Shown here: positions 8,062 to 15,673 of the stretch, piece after piece
Layout of the letters: each line of letters begins with the position of its first letter
Position numbering within the stretch: the stretch's first letter is position 1
Position numbers and translations under genes: made by a program
Notes under the pieces: model-generated
The model's database searches: none
Seen by the model: the letters and a program-made list of their open reading frames with translations, nothing else
Told to the model about the DNA's origin: nothing
From: JBOFCS01 sp051646185
GTDB lineage: Bacteria; Actinomycetota; Actinomycetes; Mycobacteriales; Mycobacteriaceae
NCBI GenBank assembly: GCA_051646185.1
Contig: JBOFCS010000203.1
Coordinates: 1-25,544, forward strand
DNA: 25,544 bases
Reading direction: 5' to 3'

Positions 8062-8095
8062 GACTCATATCTTACTCCCGAGTAAGGTATGAGTC
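8062..8095. promoter_or_regulatory. 34-bp palindromic operator at the acyl-CoA dehydrogenase promoter
   Basis: The arms read GACTCATATCTTACTC (8062-8077) and GAGTAAGGTATGAGTC (8080-8095). They match as inverted repeats at 15 of 16 positions around a central CC. The core CTTACTC-CC-GAGTAAG is perfect. On the minus strand a -10-like TAAGAT (8074-8069) and a -35-like TAGACT 17 nt upstream overlap it. This is the expected position for a repressor site, probably of TetR type, controlling fatty-acid catabolism. The regulator is not identified. Confidence 0.7.
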
Positions 8096-8337
8096 TACTG
8101 TGGAGTAAGTTACATTCGACTTATCGGGCCATAAGTGCAGTTCGGTGTGGAAAATACTCCGGATCTGAAGGAAGTTTTATCTTGTGAATACGCAAAAATG
8201 AGAGCGTATAAGGTGAGATTTTGGGGTAAACTCAAAGAAAATGAGTGTGGCTAAAAACCATTTTGGGATTCATTTTGGGACGTTCGCTTAAGCTTGACTG
8301 TAAAATTCTAGGTTCAATCATTAATGAGGACGTTGAC

Positions 8338-8706
8338 ATGCCTGTGCTCACCCAGATATTTGCCGCTCTAGCCGCACTTTTGCACGTGCTCATTTTTGTG
8401 ATGGAAAGTGTTTTATGGGAACGCCGACCAGTGTGGAAGAGATTTGGGCTGGCATCACAAGAAGACGCGGCAACAACCAAGTCGTTGGCTTATAACCAAG
8501 GCTTCTACAACCTCTTTTTAGCAATAGGAATAGCTGTTGGTTTGGTTATCGGTGGGGCAGCCGGTACTGCGCTTGTAGTGTTCTGTTGTTTCTCGATAGT
8601 TGCCGCCGCTGTAGTGATTGTTACTGGAGGTTCTCAGTATCTGCGGGCCGGTCTGATCCAGGGAATCACTCCAACCATTGCGCTGATTGCTCTCTGGGTG
8701 TTTTAG
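8338..8706 (+). CDS. DUF1304-family integral membrane protein
   Basis: The 122-aa product starts MPVLTQIFAALAALLHVLIF and has four hydrophobic segments: ~5-24, ~51-70, ~72-93 and ~104-122. The ESVLWE motif after the first helix and YNQGFYNLFLA before the second are, as I recall, hallmarks of DUF1304. Function unknown. The frame is open upstream to 8245, but ATG 8338 has GAGGA at 7 nt and gives the family's normal length. It is monocistronic and converges with hisN, whose stop is only 2 bp away, leaving no room for a separate terminator. Confidence 0.85.
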   Translation: MPVLTQIFAALAALLHVLIFVMESVLWERRPVWKRFGLASQEDAATTKSLAYNQGFYNLFLAIGIAVGLVIGGAAGTALVVFCCFSIVAAAVVIVTGGSQYLRAGLIQGITPTIALIALWVF

Positions 8707-8708
8707 CT

Positions 8709-9512
8709 TTACGTGGATAAGGTTGCGATGGCTGCTGAATGTAGAAATCCATTGGTGGCTATAGCATTTCCACTATGTGGTCCTGCCGCCCCATTGAGTC
8801 CGGAGAATTGCCCACCGGCTTCTCGAACTAAAATATCGAGCGCAGCAAGGTCCCAGAGCGATACTTCCGGTTCAGCCGCGATATCAACAGCACCTTCGGC
8901 AACAAGGCAATAGGAAAAGAAATCACCGTATCCACGCACCCGCCAGACAGTATCTGTCAGCTGTAGGAATTGTTCGCGAATACCGCATTCTTTCCATCCA
9001 GATAAGCTGGAAAAGCTTAAACTTGCTGATGCAAGTTCGTGCACTGTTGATACCGAAATGGCCGTGGGCGTGGGGGAAGAAAACAGTGACCGGGTGAAAG
9101 CCCCTAAACCTTGTCCGGCCCACCAGCGGCGGCCGAGAGCGGGAGCGCTTATTACCCCAACCACCGGTACGCCATCGGCTAGGAGTGAAATAAGCGAAGC
9201 CCATACGGGCACACCTCGAACAAAATTTTTGGTCCCGTCAATCGGATCAATGACCCATTGGCGGCCTTGAAGTAGTGGTTCACCACCGAATTCTTCACCA
9301 AGAACACGGTCCTGAGGTCGCTGCGCGGAAAGTGCTTCCCGCACCATCTGCTCCACAGCAAGATCGGCATCGGAAACTGGAGTGAGGTCCGGTTTATCCG
9401 TTACTGCTAAATCCAAGGCACCAAATCGTTCCGAGGTGATGGCATCTGCTTTATCGGCGAGCTGCAAAGCAAGTTCGAGGTCGTTAGCGATGGAATGCTC
9501 AGGTCTGGTCAC
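8709..9512 (-). CDS. hisN: Inositol-monophosphatase-family phosphatase, probable histidinol-phosphatase HisN
   Basis: The 267-aa protein has the metal-dependent IMPase motifs: GEEFGG (72-77), DPIDGT (89-94) and WDLAALD (220-226). In actinobacteria one member of this family, HisN, removes phosphate from histidinol phosphate in histidine synthesis, and in C. glutamicum it lies just upstream of prfB, as I recall; the same neighbourhood is seen here. An inositol phosphatase cannot be excluded from motifs alone. The start is GTG 9512. There is no Shine-Dalgarno sequence, but TAGCGT lies 7 nt before the GTG, suggesting a leaderless transcript. It is divergent from the next gene with about 44 bp between starts. 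Confidence 0.85.
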   Translation of the reverse strand: MTRPEHSIANDLELALQLADKADAITSERFGALDLAVTDKPDLTPVSDADLAVEQMVREALSAQRPQDRVLGEEFGGEPLLQGRQWVIDPIDGTKNFVRGVPVWASLISLLADGVPVVGVISAPALGRRWWAGQGLGAFTRSLFSSPTPTAISVSTVHELASASLSFSSLSGWKECGIREQFLQLTDTVWRVRGYGDFFSYCLVAEGAVDIAAEPEVSLWDLAALDILVREAGGQFSGLNGAAGPHSGNAIATNGFLHSAAIATLST

Positions 9513-9556
9513 TACGAGAACGCTACCGGAATTCGGGCCGAGATACGATGTGCAGC

Positions 9557-9934
9557 ATGGTAGTCGAGTTGGTGTTTGGGCTAATGATTCTTTCTGTCCT
9601 TCTTTTATCGTTGTATCGGTGGCGGTCAGGTACTGCTACCGCAAAATCTGGTTCAGTGACTGAGAAGCTGTTTGGACTGCGTAATAGGGAAGCAGGGACG
9701 TTGCTCATCCTTGGAGCAAGCCCGCGCCCAGAGACTCCCGGAAATCAGTACGTCACGATTACCGGGACTCTTAGTGGACCAACAGTATCTGATCACCAGA
9801 TTTATGGTCGATTTAATTGGGATAGTAATAACTGGCCGACGGTGGGGAGTTCAGTCTCGGTGGTTTACAACTCCAAAAATCCCAGCGACTGGACGGTAGT
9901 GGACTCTAATGCCAGGCCGTACTTTCGAGATTAG
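9557..9934 (+). CDS. Small membrane-anchored protein, DUF3592-like
   Basis: The product (125 aa from ATG 9557) has one N-terminal hydrophobic segment (VVELVFGLMILSVLLLSLY) followed by a basic RWR stop-transfer and a soluble beta-rich domain ending VVYNSKNPSDWTVVDSNARPYF, which resembles DUF3592 proteins (a 'Y-pattern' at the end of a small beta domain). Function unknown. TACGAT ends 7 nt before ATG 9557, fitting a leaderless start; an ATG at 9548 in the same frame is the alternative. It sits between hisN and prfB, as a small membrane gene does in related genomes. Confidence 0.7.
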   Translation: MVVELVFGLMILSVLLLSLYRWRSGTATAKSGSVTEKLFGLRNREAGTLLILGASPRPETPGNQYVTITGTLSGPTVSDHQIYGRFNWDSNNWPTVGSSVSVVYNSKNPSDWTVVDSNARPYFRD

Positions 9935-10001
9935 TCAGTGAATCTACTGGTGGTGTGCTGAAAGTAAGGACGGCAGCGGCATGCCGGTAGTCTTATATCT
10001 T

Positions 10002-11117
10002 GTGCACCCTGATGTTTCTGCTGACCTTGCTGAGCTTGATGCTACGTTGACCACTGTCGAGCGGGTACTCGACGTTGAGCAATTACGTCGACGTATCGAT
10101 GAGCTGGAACATCAAGCTGCCGACCCCGCGTTGTGGAATGACCAGGAACATGCTCAGCAAGTGACAAGTCAGCTTTCCCATGCCCAGGGTGAATTGCGTC
10201 GAGTGGATGGTTTGCGCGGTCGTCTTGACGATCTTTCTGTCATGTATGAACTGGCCGAAGAAGAAGACGATCAAGGGAAAGCCGAAGCCATCGCTGAGGC
10301 AGATATTGAACGTGCGGCTTTGCGTGAAGATATTGCAACGATGGAAGTAAAAACCATGCTTTCAGGCGAGTATGACCAGCGGGATGCTTTGGTCAATATT
10401 CGTTCCGGAGCTGGTGGGGTTGATGCCGCAGACTGGGCAGAGATGTTGATGCGAATGTATATCCGCTGGGCCGAAAAGCATGGCTATGGGGTGGAGGTAT
10501 ATGACACTTCCTATGCCGAAGAAGCGGGAATTAAGAGTGCTACCTTTACGGTGAAAGCGCCTTATACGTATGGGACCTTAAGTGTTGAGCAAGGCACCCA
10601 CCGTTTGGTGCGGATCAGTCCCTTTGATAATCAAGGGCGCCGTCAAACGTCTTTTGCCGAAGTGGAAGTTTTGCCAGTGGTGGAAACTACTGATCATATT
10701 GAGATTCCGGAAAACGAGATTCGAGTGGATGTATACCGCTCCTCAGGCCCGGGTGGTCAGAGCGTGAACACCACGGACTCGGCTGTGCGCCTTACTCATA
10801 TCCCCACTGGCATTGTGGTGACCTGCCAGAATGAGAAGTCGCAGCTGCAAAATAAGGTTTCGGCGATGCGGGTGTTGCAGGCGAAACTATTGGAAGTGAA
10901 GCGAAAAGAAGAGCGCGCAGAGATGGATGCACTTAAAGGCGATGGGGGTAGCTCTTGGGGTAACCAGATGCGTTCTTATGTGCTGCACCCGTATCAGATG
11001 GTCAAGGATTTGCGTACCGAGTATGAGGTCAATAATCCAACCTCGGTGTTAGATGGTGATATTGACGGATTCTTAGAGTCGGGTATTCGTTGGCGGATGG
11101 CCGACGGAGGTAGTTAG
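10002..11117 (+). CDS. prfB: Peptide chain release factor 2
   Basis: RF2 releases the peptide at UGA and UAA codons. From GTG 10002 (371 aa) it carries the SPF specificity tripeptide (206-208) and the GGQ hydrolysis motif (SSGPGGQSVN, 251-253). The start GTG-CAC-CCT-GAT gives MHPDVSADLAELDATLTTVE, which aligns with the mycobacterial start MDPDRQADI. An in-frame ATG at 9981 with AAGGA at 10 nt would add 7 residues. TAGTCT ends 8 nt before the GTG, allowing a leaderless transcript. No internal UGA frameshift site, as used in E. coli prfB, is present. The stop is directly followed by the next ATG, so it is coupled to mscS. Confidence 0.97.
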   Translation: MHPDVSADLAELDATLTTVERVLDVEQLRRRIDELEHQAADPALWNDQEHAQQVTSQLSHAQGELRRVDGLRGRLDDLSVMYELAEEEDDQGKAEAIAEADIERAALREDIATMEVKTMLSGEYDQRDALVNIRSGAGGVDAADWAEMLMRMYIRWAEKHGYGVEVYDTSYAEEAGIKSATFTVKAPYTYGTLSVEQGTHRLVRISPFDNQGRRQTSFAEVEVLPVVETTDHIEIPENEIRVDVYRSSGPGGQSVNTTDSAVRLTHIPTGIVVTCQNEKSQLQNKVSAMRVLQAKLLEVKRKEERAEMDALKGDGGSSWGNQMRSYVLHPYQMVKDLRTEYEVNNPTSVLDGDIDGFLESGIRWRMADGGS

Positions 11118-12038
11118 ATGTTTCAGGTTGGGGTGTGGTCGGATTTTAGAGATTCTGATCAGGGTTCTTGGCTCACACATAATGGATTATTAATTGTTCT
11201 CTACATTCTTGGTGCAGTTATTCTTTCACGTTTTGTTTCTTGGGTGGCGCAGCGAGTAACTACTCGTATTGACAAAAAATTTTCTGAAAGTGATGCGCTG
11301 GTTCGCAGCGAGGCTGAGAAACATAATCATGCAGTAGCTCAGGTCATTTCCTGGGGAATCATCGCTCTTATCTATATTGTGGTGTCTGTTTATATTGTTG
11401 AGCTTATTGGCATTCCGATTACTGGGTTAGTGGCTCCAGCAACGGTACTTGGTGCTGCTTTAGGTTTTGGTGCGCAACGCATTGTGCAAGATTTGCTTTC
11501 CGGGTTTTTTATTATCACCGAACGCCAATACGGTTTTGGTGATGTTGTGCGCCTGGCTGTGCTGGGTTCAACTGTTGACGCTGAAGGTACCGTTGAAGAT
11601 GTCACCTTGCGGGTGACAAAATTACGTTCCAGTGATGGTGAAGTCATTACCATCCCCAATGGGCAGATCGTTAAAGCCACCAATTTATCTAAAGATTGGG
11701 CGAGGGCGGTTGTGGATATTCCGTTGGCTGCCTCAGTGGATATGAATCGTGTCAATGAACTGCTACACACCGTGGGAGACCAGGCGTTTGCTGATAAAAA
11801 GTTGCATCCGTTGCTTCTGGATGCCCCCACGGTGATGGGTGTGGTGAGCATTGAGGTTGATCAGGTGATTTTGCGAATGGTTGCCCGTACGTTGCCGGGG
11901 AAACAGTTTGAAGTAAGTCGTGCGCTCCGATCCCGCGTCGTCGCGGTGCTGGATCAGGTGGGTATTACTGTGGAAGCAGAGGATCATCAGCAAACCTTGG
12001 GTACTGGTGGAAAAATTGAAGGGGAAACCAATGTCTGA
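11118..12038 (+). CDS. MscS-family mechanosensitive channel
   Basis: The 306-aa protein has hydrophobic helices at ~24-45 and ~73-97, a pore helix (~103-133) containing the Gly/Ala pattern GAALGFGAQRIVQDLLSGFFI, and a soluble beta domain with VEDVTLRVTKLRSSDGEVITIPNG, typical of MscS. It would open on hypo-osmotic swelling to release solutes from the cytoplasm. The ATG directly abuts the prfB stop, and GGAGG in the end of prfB lies 7 nt before it. It overlaps the next start by 8 bp, so the genes form one operon. Confidence 0.94.
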   Translation: MFQVGVWSDFRDSDQGSWLTHNGLLIVLYILGAVILSRFVSWVAQRVTTRIDKKFSESDALVRSEAEKHNHAVAQVISWGIIALIYIVVSVYIVELIGIPITGLVAPATVLGAALGFGAQRIVQDLLSGFFIITERQYGFGDVVRLAVLGSTVDAEGTVEDVTLRVTKLRSSDGEVITIPNGQIVKATNLSKDWARAVVDIPLAASVDMNRVNELLHTVGDQAFADKKLHPLLLDAPTVMGVVSIEVDQVILRMVARTLPGKQFEVSRALRSRVVAVLDQVGITVEAEDHQQTLGTGGKIEGETNV

Positions 12039-12480
12039 AGATAATCGACTGGGTTTCTCAAATTCTGCTAGTTCGCAGTGGAACAGTATCTTTCGAAAAT
12101 CAAGGAAAAGCGGTCCAGCTAAACTTTTTGGTGGGCGCATTCGAGTAACAACACTTATTCTCATGGTGACTTTTATTGTTATTTACATTCTGTATCAGCT
12201 ACTTCATTCTTCTGATAAGGCGACCCCGAAAGCCGACGCGGTAGCTACTGATGCGGGGTACTTGGTGTCACTGAATTTGTCAGAAGAATTAGCCCCTGAT
12301 CAAAATTGTTCAGGGGCTAAGTGTGCCGCGCTCATACCGAAGTTGCGAGAGCAACCGTATGTGCGCGACCTTGAGTGTGCGAGCAGCGCACATTTGCATG
12401 AGAGTTTCGCTATTGAAAATTCAGTCGGTCACGATAAACGTTGCCGGTTGCAACTAAAGTTCGACCTACCCGGGATCTGA
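12031..12480 (+). CDS. Single-pass membrane protein of unknown function with four external cysteines
   Basis: I do not recognise this family. The 149-aa product has a polar, basic N-terminus (1-38), one membrane helix (~39-58, TLILMVTFIVIYILYQLL) and an outside domain with cysteines at 93, 98, 116 and 138, spaced so that two disulfides are possible. The start ATG 12031 overlaps the end of mscS by 8 bp and has GAAGGGG about 6 nt upstream. It sits just ahead of ftsEX, where a similar small membrane gene occurs in related genomes. The segment encoding residues 87-97 contains a strong hairpin (see the separate entry). Confidence 0.75.
   Translation: MSEDNRLGFSNSASSQWNSIFRKSRKSGPAKLFGGRIRVTTLILMVTFIVIYILYQLLHSSDKATPKADAVATDAGYLVSLNLSEELAPDQNCSGAKCAALIPKLREQPYVRDLECASSAHLHESFAIENSVGHDKRCRLQLKFDLPGI
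12289..12320 (+). repeat. 11-bp perfect inverted repeat inside a coding region
   Basis: TTAGCCCCTGA (12289-12299) and TCAGGGGCTAA (12310-12320) flank a 10-nt loop. The hairpin would be very stable in RNA. No U-tract follows, so it is not a classical terminator. It lies 200 nt upstream of ftsE. Confidence 0.7.
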
Positions 12481-12508
12481 GGTTCCCAAGAATAGTGCTT
12501 TTGCGGTC

Positions 12509-12525
12509 TACACTGGACAGTTGTG
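12509..12525 (+). promoter_or_regulatory. Leaderless-type -10 box ahead of ftsE
   Basis: TACACT (12509-12514) is followed by 8 nt and then the GTG start of ftsE. There is no Shine-Dalgarno sequence in the gap (GGACAGTT abuts the GTG). This fits initiation at or next to the start codon. Confidence 0.5.
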
Positions 12526-13212
12526 ATCCGTGTTGAGAAGGTGTCAAAGCTATACAAGACCTCATCTAGGCCTGCGCTGGACAACGTCAGTGTGTCTATT
12601 GATAAGGGTGAGTTTGTGTTCTTGATTGGACCTTCAGGCTCAGGAAAGTCGACCTTTATGCGACTTCTCCTTAAGGAAGACACCCCTACCAGTGGTGATA
12701 TTCATGTGGCTAATTTCCATGTGAACAAGCTTGCCGGGCGGCGGGTGCCGAAGCTACGGCAGAGTATTGGCTGTGTATTCCAAGATTTCCGGTTGCTTCA
12801 ACAGAAGACAGTGGAAGAAAACGTAGCTTTTGCCCTTGAGGTCATTGGTCGGCCACGGGCAAGTATTCAGCGGGTAGTTCCTGAAGTGCTGGATATGGTG
12901 AATCTTTCCGGTAAAGCTGACCGTCTCCCGCATGAACTTTCTGGTGGGGAGCAACAGCGGGTTGCCATTGCTCGGGCCTTTGTTAACCGACCTTTGCTGC
13001 TTATTGCCGATGAGCCAACCGGAAACCTCGACCCAGATACCAGTGGGGACATCATGAGTTTGTTGGATAAAATTAATCGCACGGGAACTACGGTTCTGAT
13101 GGCTACTCATGACCATCACATTGTTGATGCGATGCGACAGCGAGTGGTGGAACTGGACTTGGGCAAAGTGGTGCGCGATGAGAAGCGTGGCGTTTATGGC
13201 GTAGGTAGGTAA
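12523..13212 (+). CDS. ftsE: Cell-division ATP-binding protein FtsE
   Basis: FtsE is the ATPase of the FtsEX complex, which couples division at the septum to activation of peptidoglycan hydrolases through FtsX. The 229-aa protein has Walker A GPSGSGKST (36-44), a Q-loop (Gln87 in VFQDF), signature LSGGEQ (139-144), Walker B LLIADE (159-164) and the switch His196. The start is GTG 12523 with MIRVEKVSKLY, as in other actinobacteria. ftsX follows 53 nt later. Confidence 0.97.
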   Translation: MIRVEKVSKLYKTSSRPALDNVSVSIDKGEFVFLIGPSGSGKSTFMRLLLKEDTPTSGDIHVANFHVNKLAGRRVPKLRQSIGCVFQDFRLLQQKTVEENVAFALEVIGRPRASIQRVVPEVLDMVNLSGKADRLPHELSGGEQQRVAIARAFVNRPLLLIADEPTGNLDPDTSGDIMSLLDKINRTGTTVLMATHDHHIVDAMRQRVVELDLGKVVRDEKRGVYGVGR

Positions 13213-13265
13213 GCCGTTGAGTATCCAAAATCTTTCCGATCTACACCACGAAGGACTGTAACCCC

Positions 13266-14168
13266 ATGCGCGCGAGTTTTCTTTTCAGCGAGGTCGTTAC
13301 CGGCCTGCGTCGTAATATCACCATGACAGTTGCCATGATTTTGACAACGGCGATTTCGCTTGGTCTTTTTGGTGGCGGATTACTGGTGGTGCAAATGACC
13401 AGCAAAACGCAGCAGATGTTTTTAGATCGGGTTGAGGTTCAGATCTTTCTCACCGATGACATCACTGCGTCAGATCCCGAGTGCACTGGGGAAGTGTGTT
13501 CAACTCTTAAGAACGATCTGGATGCTACCGCTGGGGTGGAGTCAGTGCGGTTCTTCAATCAGCAGCAGGCTTATGAGGATTTTCAGCGTCAGTTTAAAGA
13601 GAACCCTGGAACGTTGGAGTTGGCTCGCAAAGAAGCTTTTCCTTCCTCCTTTAAAGTGAAGCTGACTGACCCGGAGCGCTTTGGGGTTATTGATGAAGCG
13701 TTTGGGCAGCGTCTTGGTGTGGATACCATTCAAAATCAAAAAGTTCTGGTCGAGCGTATATTTGCCATTCTCAATGGTATCCGTAATGCTGCCTTTGCCA
13801 TCGCGGTCATTCAAGCGATTGGGGCATTGCTGTTGATCGCAAATATGGTGCAAATCGCCGCTTTCACCCGCCGCACTGAGGTGGGAATTATGCGGTTGGT
13901 TGGTGCTTCTCGCTGGTACACCCAGTTGCCGTTCCTTATGGAAGCGGTGGTTGCCGGGCTTATTGGTTCGATTGCTGCGGTTATTGGGCTCTTCTCAGCA
14001 AAGGCTTTATTCATTGACGATATGATGCGTGATTTTTATGAGGCAGGCATCATTGGTCCGATCACAAATTGGAATGTTTTGCTCGTTTCCTTGGTGTTGA
14101 TTCCGGTGGGAGCTGCGCTTTCGGCGGTAACCGCGTATGTGACGTTGCGACTTTACGTACGTCAGTGA
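13266..14168 (+). CDS. ftsX: Cell-division membrane protein FtsX
   Basis: This is the permease-like partner of FtsE. The 300-aa protein has a first membrane helix at ~19-43, a large external loop, and three helices near 175-200, 213-247 and 268-296. The loop contains a close cysteine pair (Cys73, Cys78) and ends before the conserved TRRTEVGIMRLVGAS segment (~201-215). In mycobacteria the external loop of FtsX activates the hydrolase RipC, so a similar partner is expected. ATG 13266 has AAGGA 10 nt upstream. Confidence 0.96.
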   Translation: MRASFLFSEVVTGLRRNITMTVAMILTTAISLGLFGGGLLVVQMTSKTQQMFLDRVEVQIFLTDDITASDPECTGEVCSTLKNDLDATAGVESVRFFNQQQAYEDFQRQFKENPGTLELARKEAFPSSFKVKLTDPERFGVIDEAFGQRLGVDTIQNQKVLVERIFAILNGIRNAAFAIAVIQAIGALLLIANMVQIAAFTRRTEVGIMRLVGASRWYTQLPFLMEAVVAGLIGSIAAVIGLFSAKALFIDDMMRDFYEAGIIGPITNWNVLLVSLVLIPVGAALSAVTAYVTLRLYVRQ

Positions 14169-14266
14169 GCTAGAAAATTTATTCGTTTGCATGCACTGGC
14201 TAAACTGGTTTTATTGGAAGTAGCCAGGGCGTAGTCCCTGAGAGGGACAAGAGAAAGGGCCCTGAG

Positions 14267-14740
14267 ATGAAAGAGAAGGGCCGGAAGGTCATTGCGAGTA
14301 ATCGCAAAGCGCGACATAACTATGCCATCATTGACACCTATGAGGCTGGTGTTGCCTTGTTGGGTACTGAAGTAAAGAGTTTGCGAGATGGTAAGGCTTC
14401 TTTGGTAGATGCCTTTGCCACCGTTGATGACGGGGAGGTGTGGCTTCGAGGTTTGCATATCGCCGAGTACACCCAGGGTTCGTGGACAAATCATGCTCCG
14501 CGTCGCAATCGCAAGTTGTTGTTGCATCGCAGGGAGATTGACAACCTTATTGGTAAAACTAGGGAAGGCAGCCTTACGTTAGTGCCACTCTCAATGTACT
14601 TCAACGATGGCAAGGTCAAGGTTGAACTGGCTTTAGCCAAAGGTAAGCAGGATCACGATAAGCGGCAAGATATTGCTCGTCGTACAGCTGAACGTGAGGT
14701 CACTCGTGAGCTTGGTCGTCGAATAAAGGGAATGCGCTGA
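14267..14740 (+). CDS. smpB: SsrA-binding protein SmpB
   Basis: SmpB brings tmRNA to stalled ribosomes. The 157-aa product has VIASNRKARHNY (8-19), GTEVKSLRDGKASL and the basic tail DKRQDIARRTAEREVTRELGRRIKGM expected of the family. ATG 14267 has AAAGGG at 7 nt. It is near its RNA partner ssrA, with only the EamA-type gene between. A small GTCCC-TGAGA-GGGAC hairpin (14233-14247) lies in the leader. Confidence 0.97.
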   Translation: MKEKGRKVIASNRKARHNYAIIDTYEAGVALLGTEVKSLRDGKASLVDAFATVDDGEVWLRGLHIAEYTQGSWTNHAPRRNRKLLLHRREIDNLIGKTREGSLTLVPLSMYFNDGKVKVELALAKGKQDHDKRQDIARRTAEREVTRELGRRIKGMR

Positions 14741-14817
14741 CCGCGATTGTTCTTGCCCTGTTATCGGCAGTGGGTTAGGGGGTAAGTGATTTTGTTGGTG
14801 GTGTTGCCGCACGGAAG
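14737..14817 (+). pseudogene. Severed N-terminal segment of the EamA transporter, with amber codon
   Basis: In the same frame as the following open reading frame, codons from 14737 read LTAIVLALLSAVG-stop-GVSDFVGGVAARK. The first membrane helix of an EamA/DMT protein is clear, and the TAG at 14776-14778 stands where homologues have a Tyr (G-Y-G-V-S-D-F). The first codon would be CTG 14737, overlapping the smpB stop; no ATG, GTG or TTG is available there. This points to decay of the 5' end. Confidence 0.75.
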
Positions 14818-15588
14818 ATGGCAGCGCTGCGAGTAGTTGTTATCTCTTACCCGGTTGCGTTGCTGATTATTGTGGCGGCGGTCCCTTTTGTTAGTGGTCA
14901 GGTGACCTGGCAGACAGTAGTCTTTGGGACTACTTCAGGGGTGGCGCAAGGCTTTGCGGTGTGGTGGTTTTATGAAGCATTAGCCAAAGGGCCCATGAGT
15001 GTTGTGTCCCCACTGACTGCGGTGCTGGTGGCGGCCATTCCAGTTGTGGTTGGTTTTGGTTATGGGGAGCGGCCAACCACTGTGGCATTGTGTGGCATTG
15101 GCCTAGCTTTGCTTGCGGTGATATTGGTAAGCAAGCCTTCTCCTGATGATGATGCTCTTGTGGGTCATCCACGGTTTACCTTGTCGGTGGCATTGTTCAC
15201 AGTTGGGTCGGGGCTAGCCTTTGCCTTAAGTTTTGTACTGCTGCATAAAGTAGATTCTGAAAGTGGTTTGTGGCCCTTAGTGTTTGGTCGATCTGCCGCT
15301 TTATTGGTGGTTTTTGTTGCCGCAGCTTTTAGCGGGAATCTGGTGATCAGCGCCGAGGGTAATCTGAAATTTGGAATTATTGTGGGGCTGCTCGATGTGG
15401 CTGCCAATGTAACTATGCTTTATGCCTTGCAACAAAATCTTTTATCTTTGGCAAGTGTATTGATTTCCTTGTATCCGGCTGCGACAGTGCTGTTAGCGAT
15501 GACGGTGCTTGGTGAGCGAGCGAATCGACGACAAAAGATGGGGATGGCCTTGGCGTTGACTGCTGTGGTTCTGATCGCGCTACCGTAG
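14818..15588 (+). CDS. EamA/DMT-family transporter, N-terminally truncated by an in-frame stop
   Basis: The 256-aa open frame from ATG 14818 encodes most of a ten-helix drug/metabolite transporter of the EamA type: repeated hydrophobic helices, GFAVWWFYEALAKGPMSVVSPLTAV in the first half and the matching LYALQQNLLSLASVLISLYPAATVLLA in the second. The normal first helix is encoded upstream in the same frame but is cut by TAG 14776. The remaining ATG has no proper ribosome site (CGGAAG abuts it). It is therefore probably a pseudogene or produces a nine-helix protein. Substrate unknown. Confidence 0.75.
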   Translation: MAALRVVVISYPVALLIIVAAVPFVSGQVTWQTVVFGTTSGVAQGFAVWWFYEALAKGPMSVVSPLTAVLVAAIPVVVGFGYGERPTTVALCGIGLALLAVILVSKPSPDDDALVGHPRFTLSVALFTVGSGLAFALSFVLLHKVDSESGLWPLVFGRSAALLVVFVAAAFSGNLVISAEGNLKFGIIVGLLDVAANVTMLYALQQNLLSLASVLISLYPAATVLLAMTVLGERANRRQKMGMALALTAVVLIALP

Positions 15589-15610
15589 TTCCCGACCTTG
15601 CAAAAATCAG

Positions 15611-15640
15611 TATGACTTGTGGGGGCAGACACGGTATAGT
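15611..15640 (+). promoter_or_regulatory. Probable ssrA promoter
   Basis: TATGAC (15611-15616) and TATAGT (15635-15640) are separated by 18 nt. They lie about 35 nt upstream of the mature tmRNA 5' end, allowing a short precursor leader. Read by eye only. Confidence 0.5.
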
Positions 15641-15673
15641 GGGCATTCCTGCTGAAGTTCAGTGGGAACGTAC

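Noticed and set aside
9981..10001. ATG 9981 as the prfB start
   Set aside because: It has AAGGA at 10 nt, but homologues align from the GTG at 10002 (MHPD...), and a -10-like TAGTCT lies between the two. Not fully excluded.
10002..10120. Programmed frameshift in prfB as in E. coli
   Set aside because: The frame is continuous with no internal UGA near codon 25, so no frameshift is needed.
11390..11851. 153-codon minus-strand ORF inside mscS
   Set aside because: It is antisense to a clear MscS gene and shows no protein-like motif.
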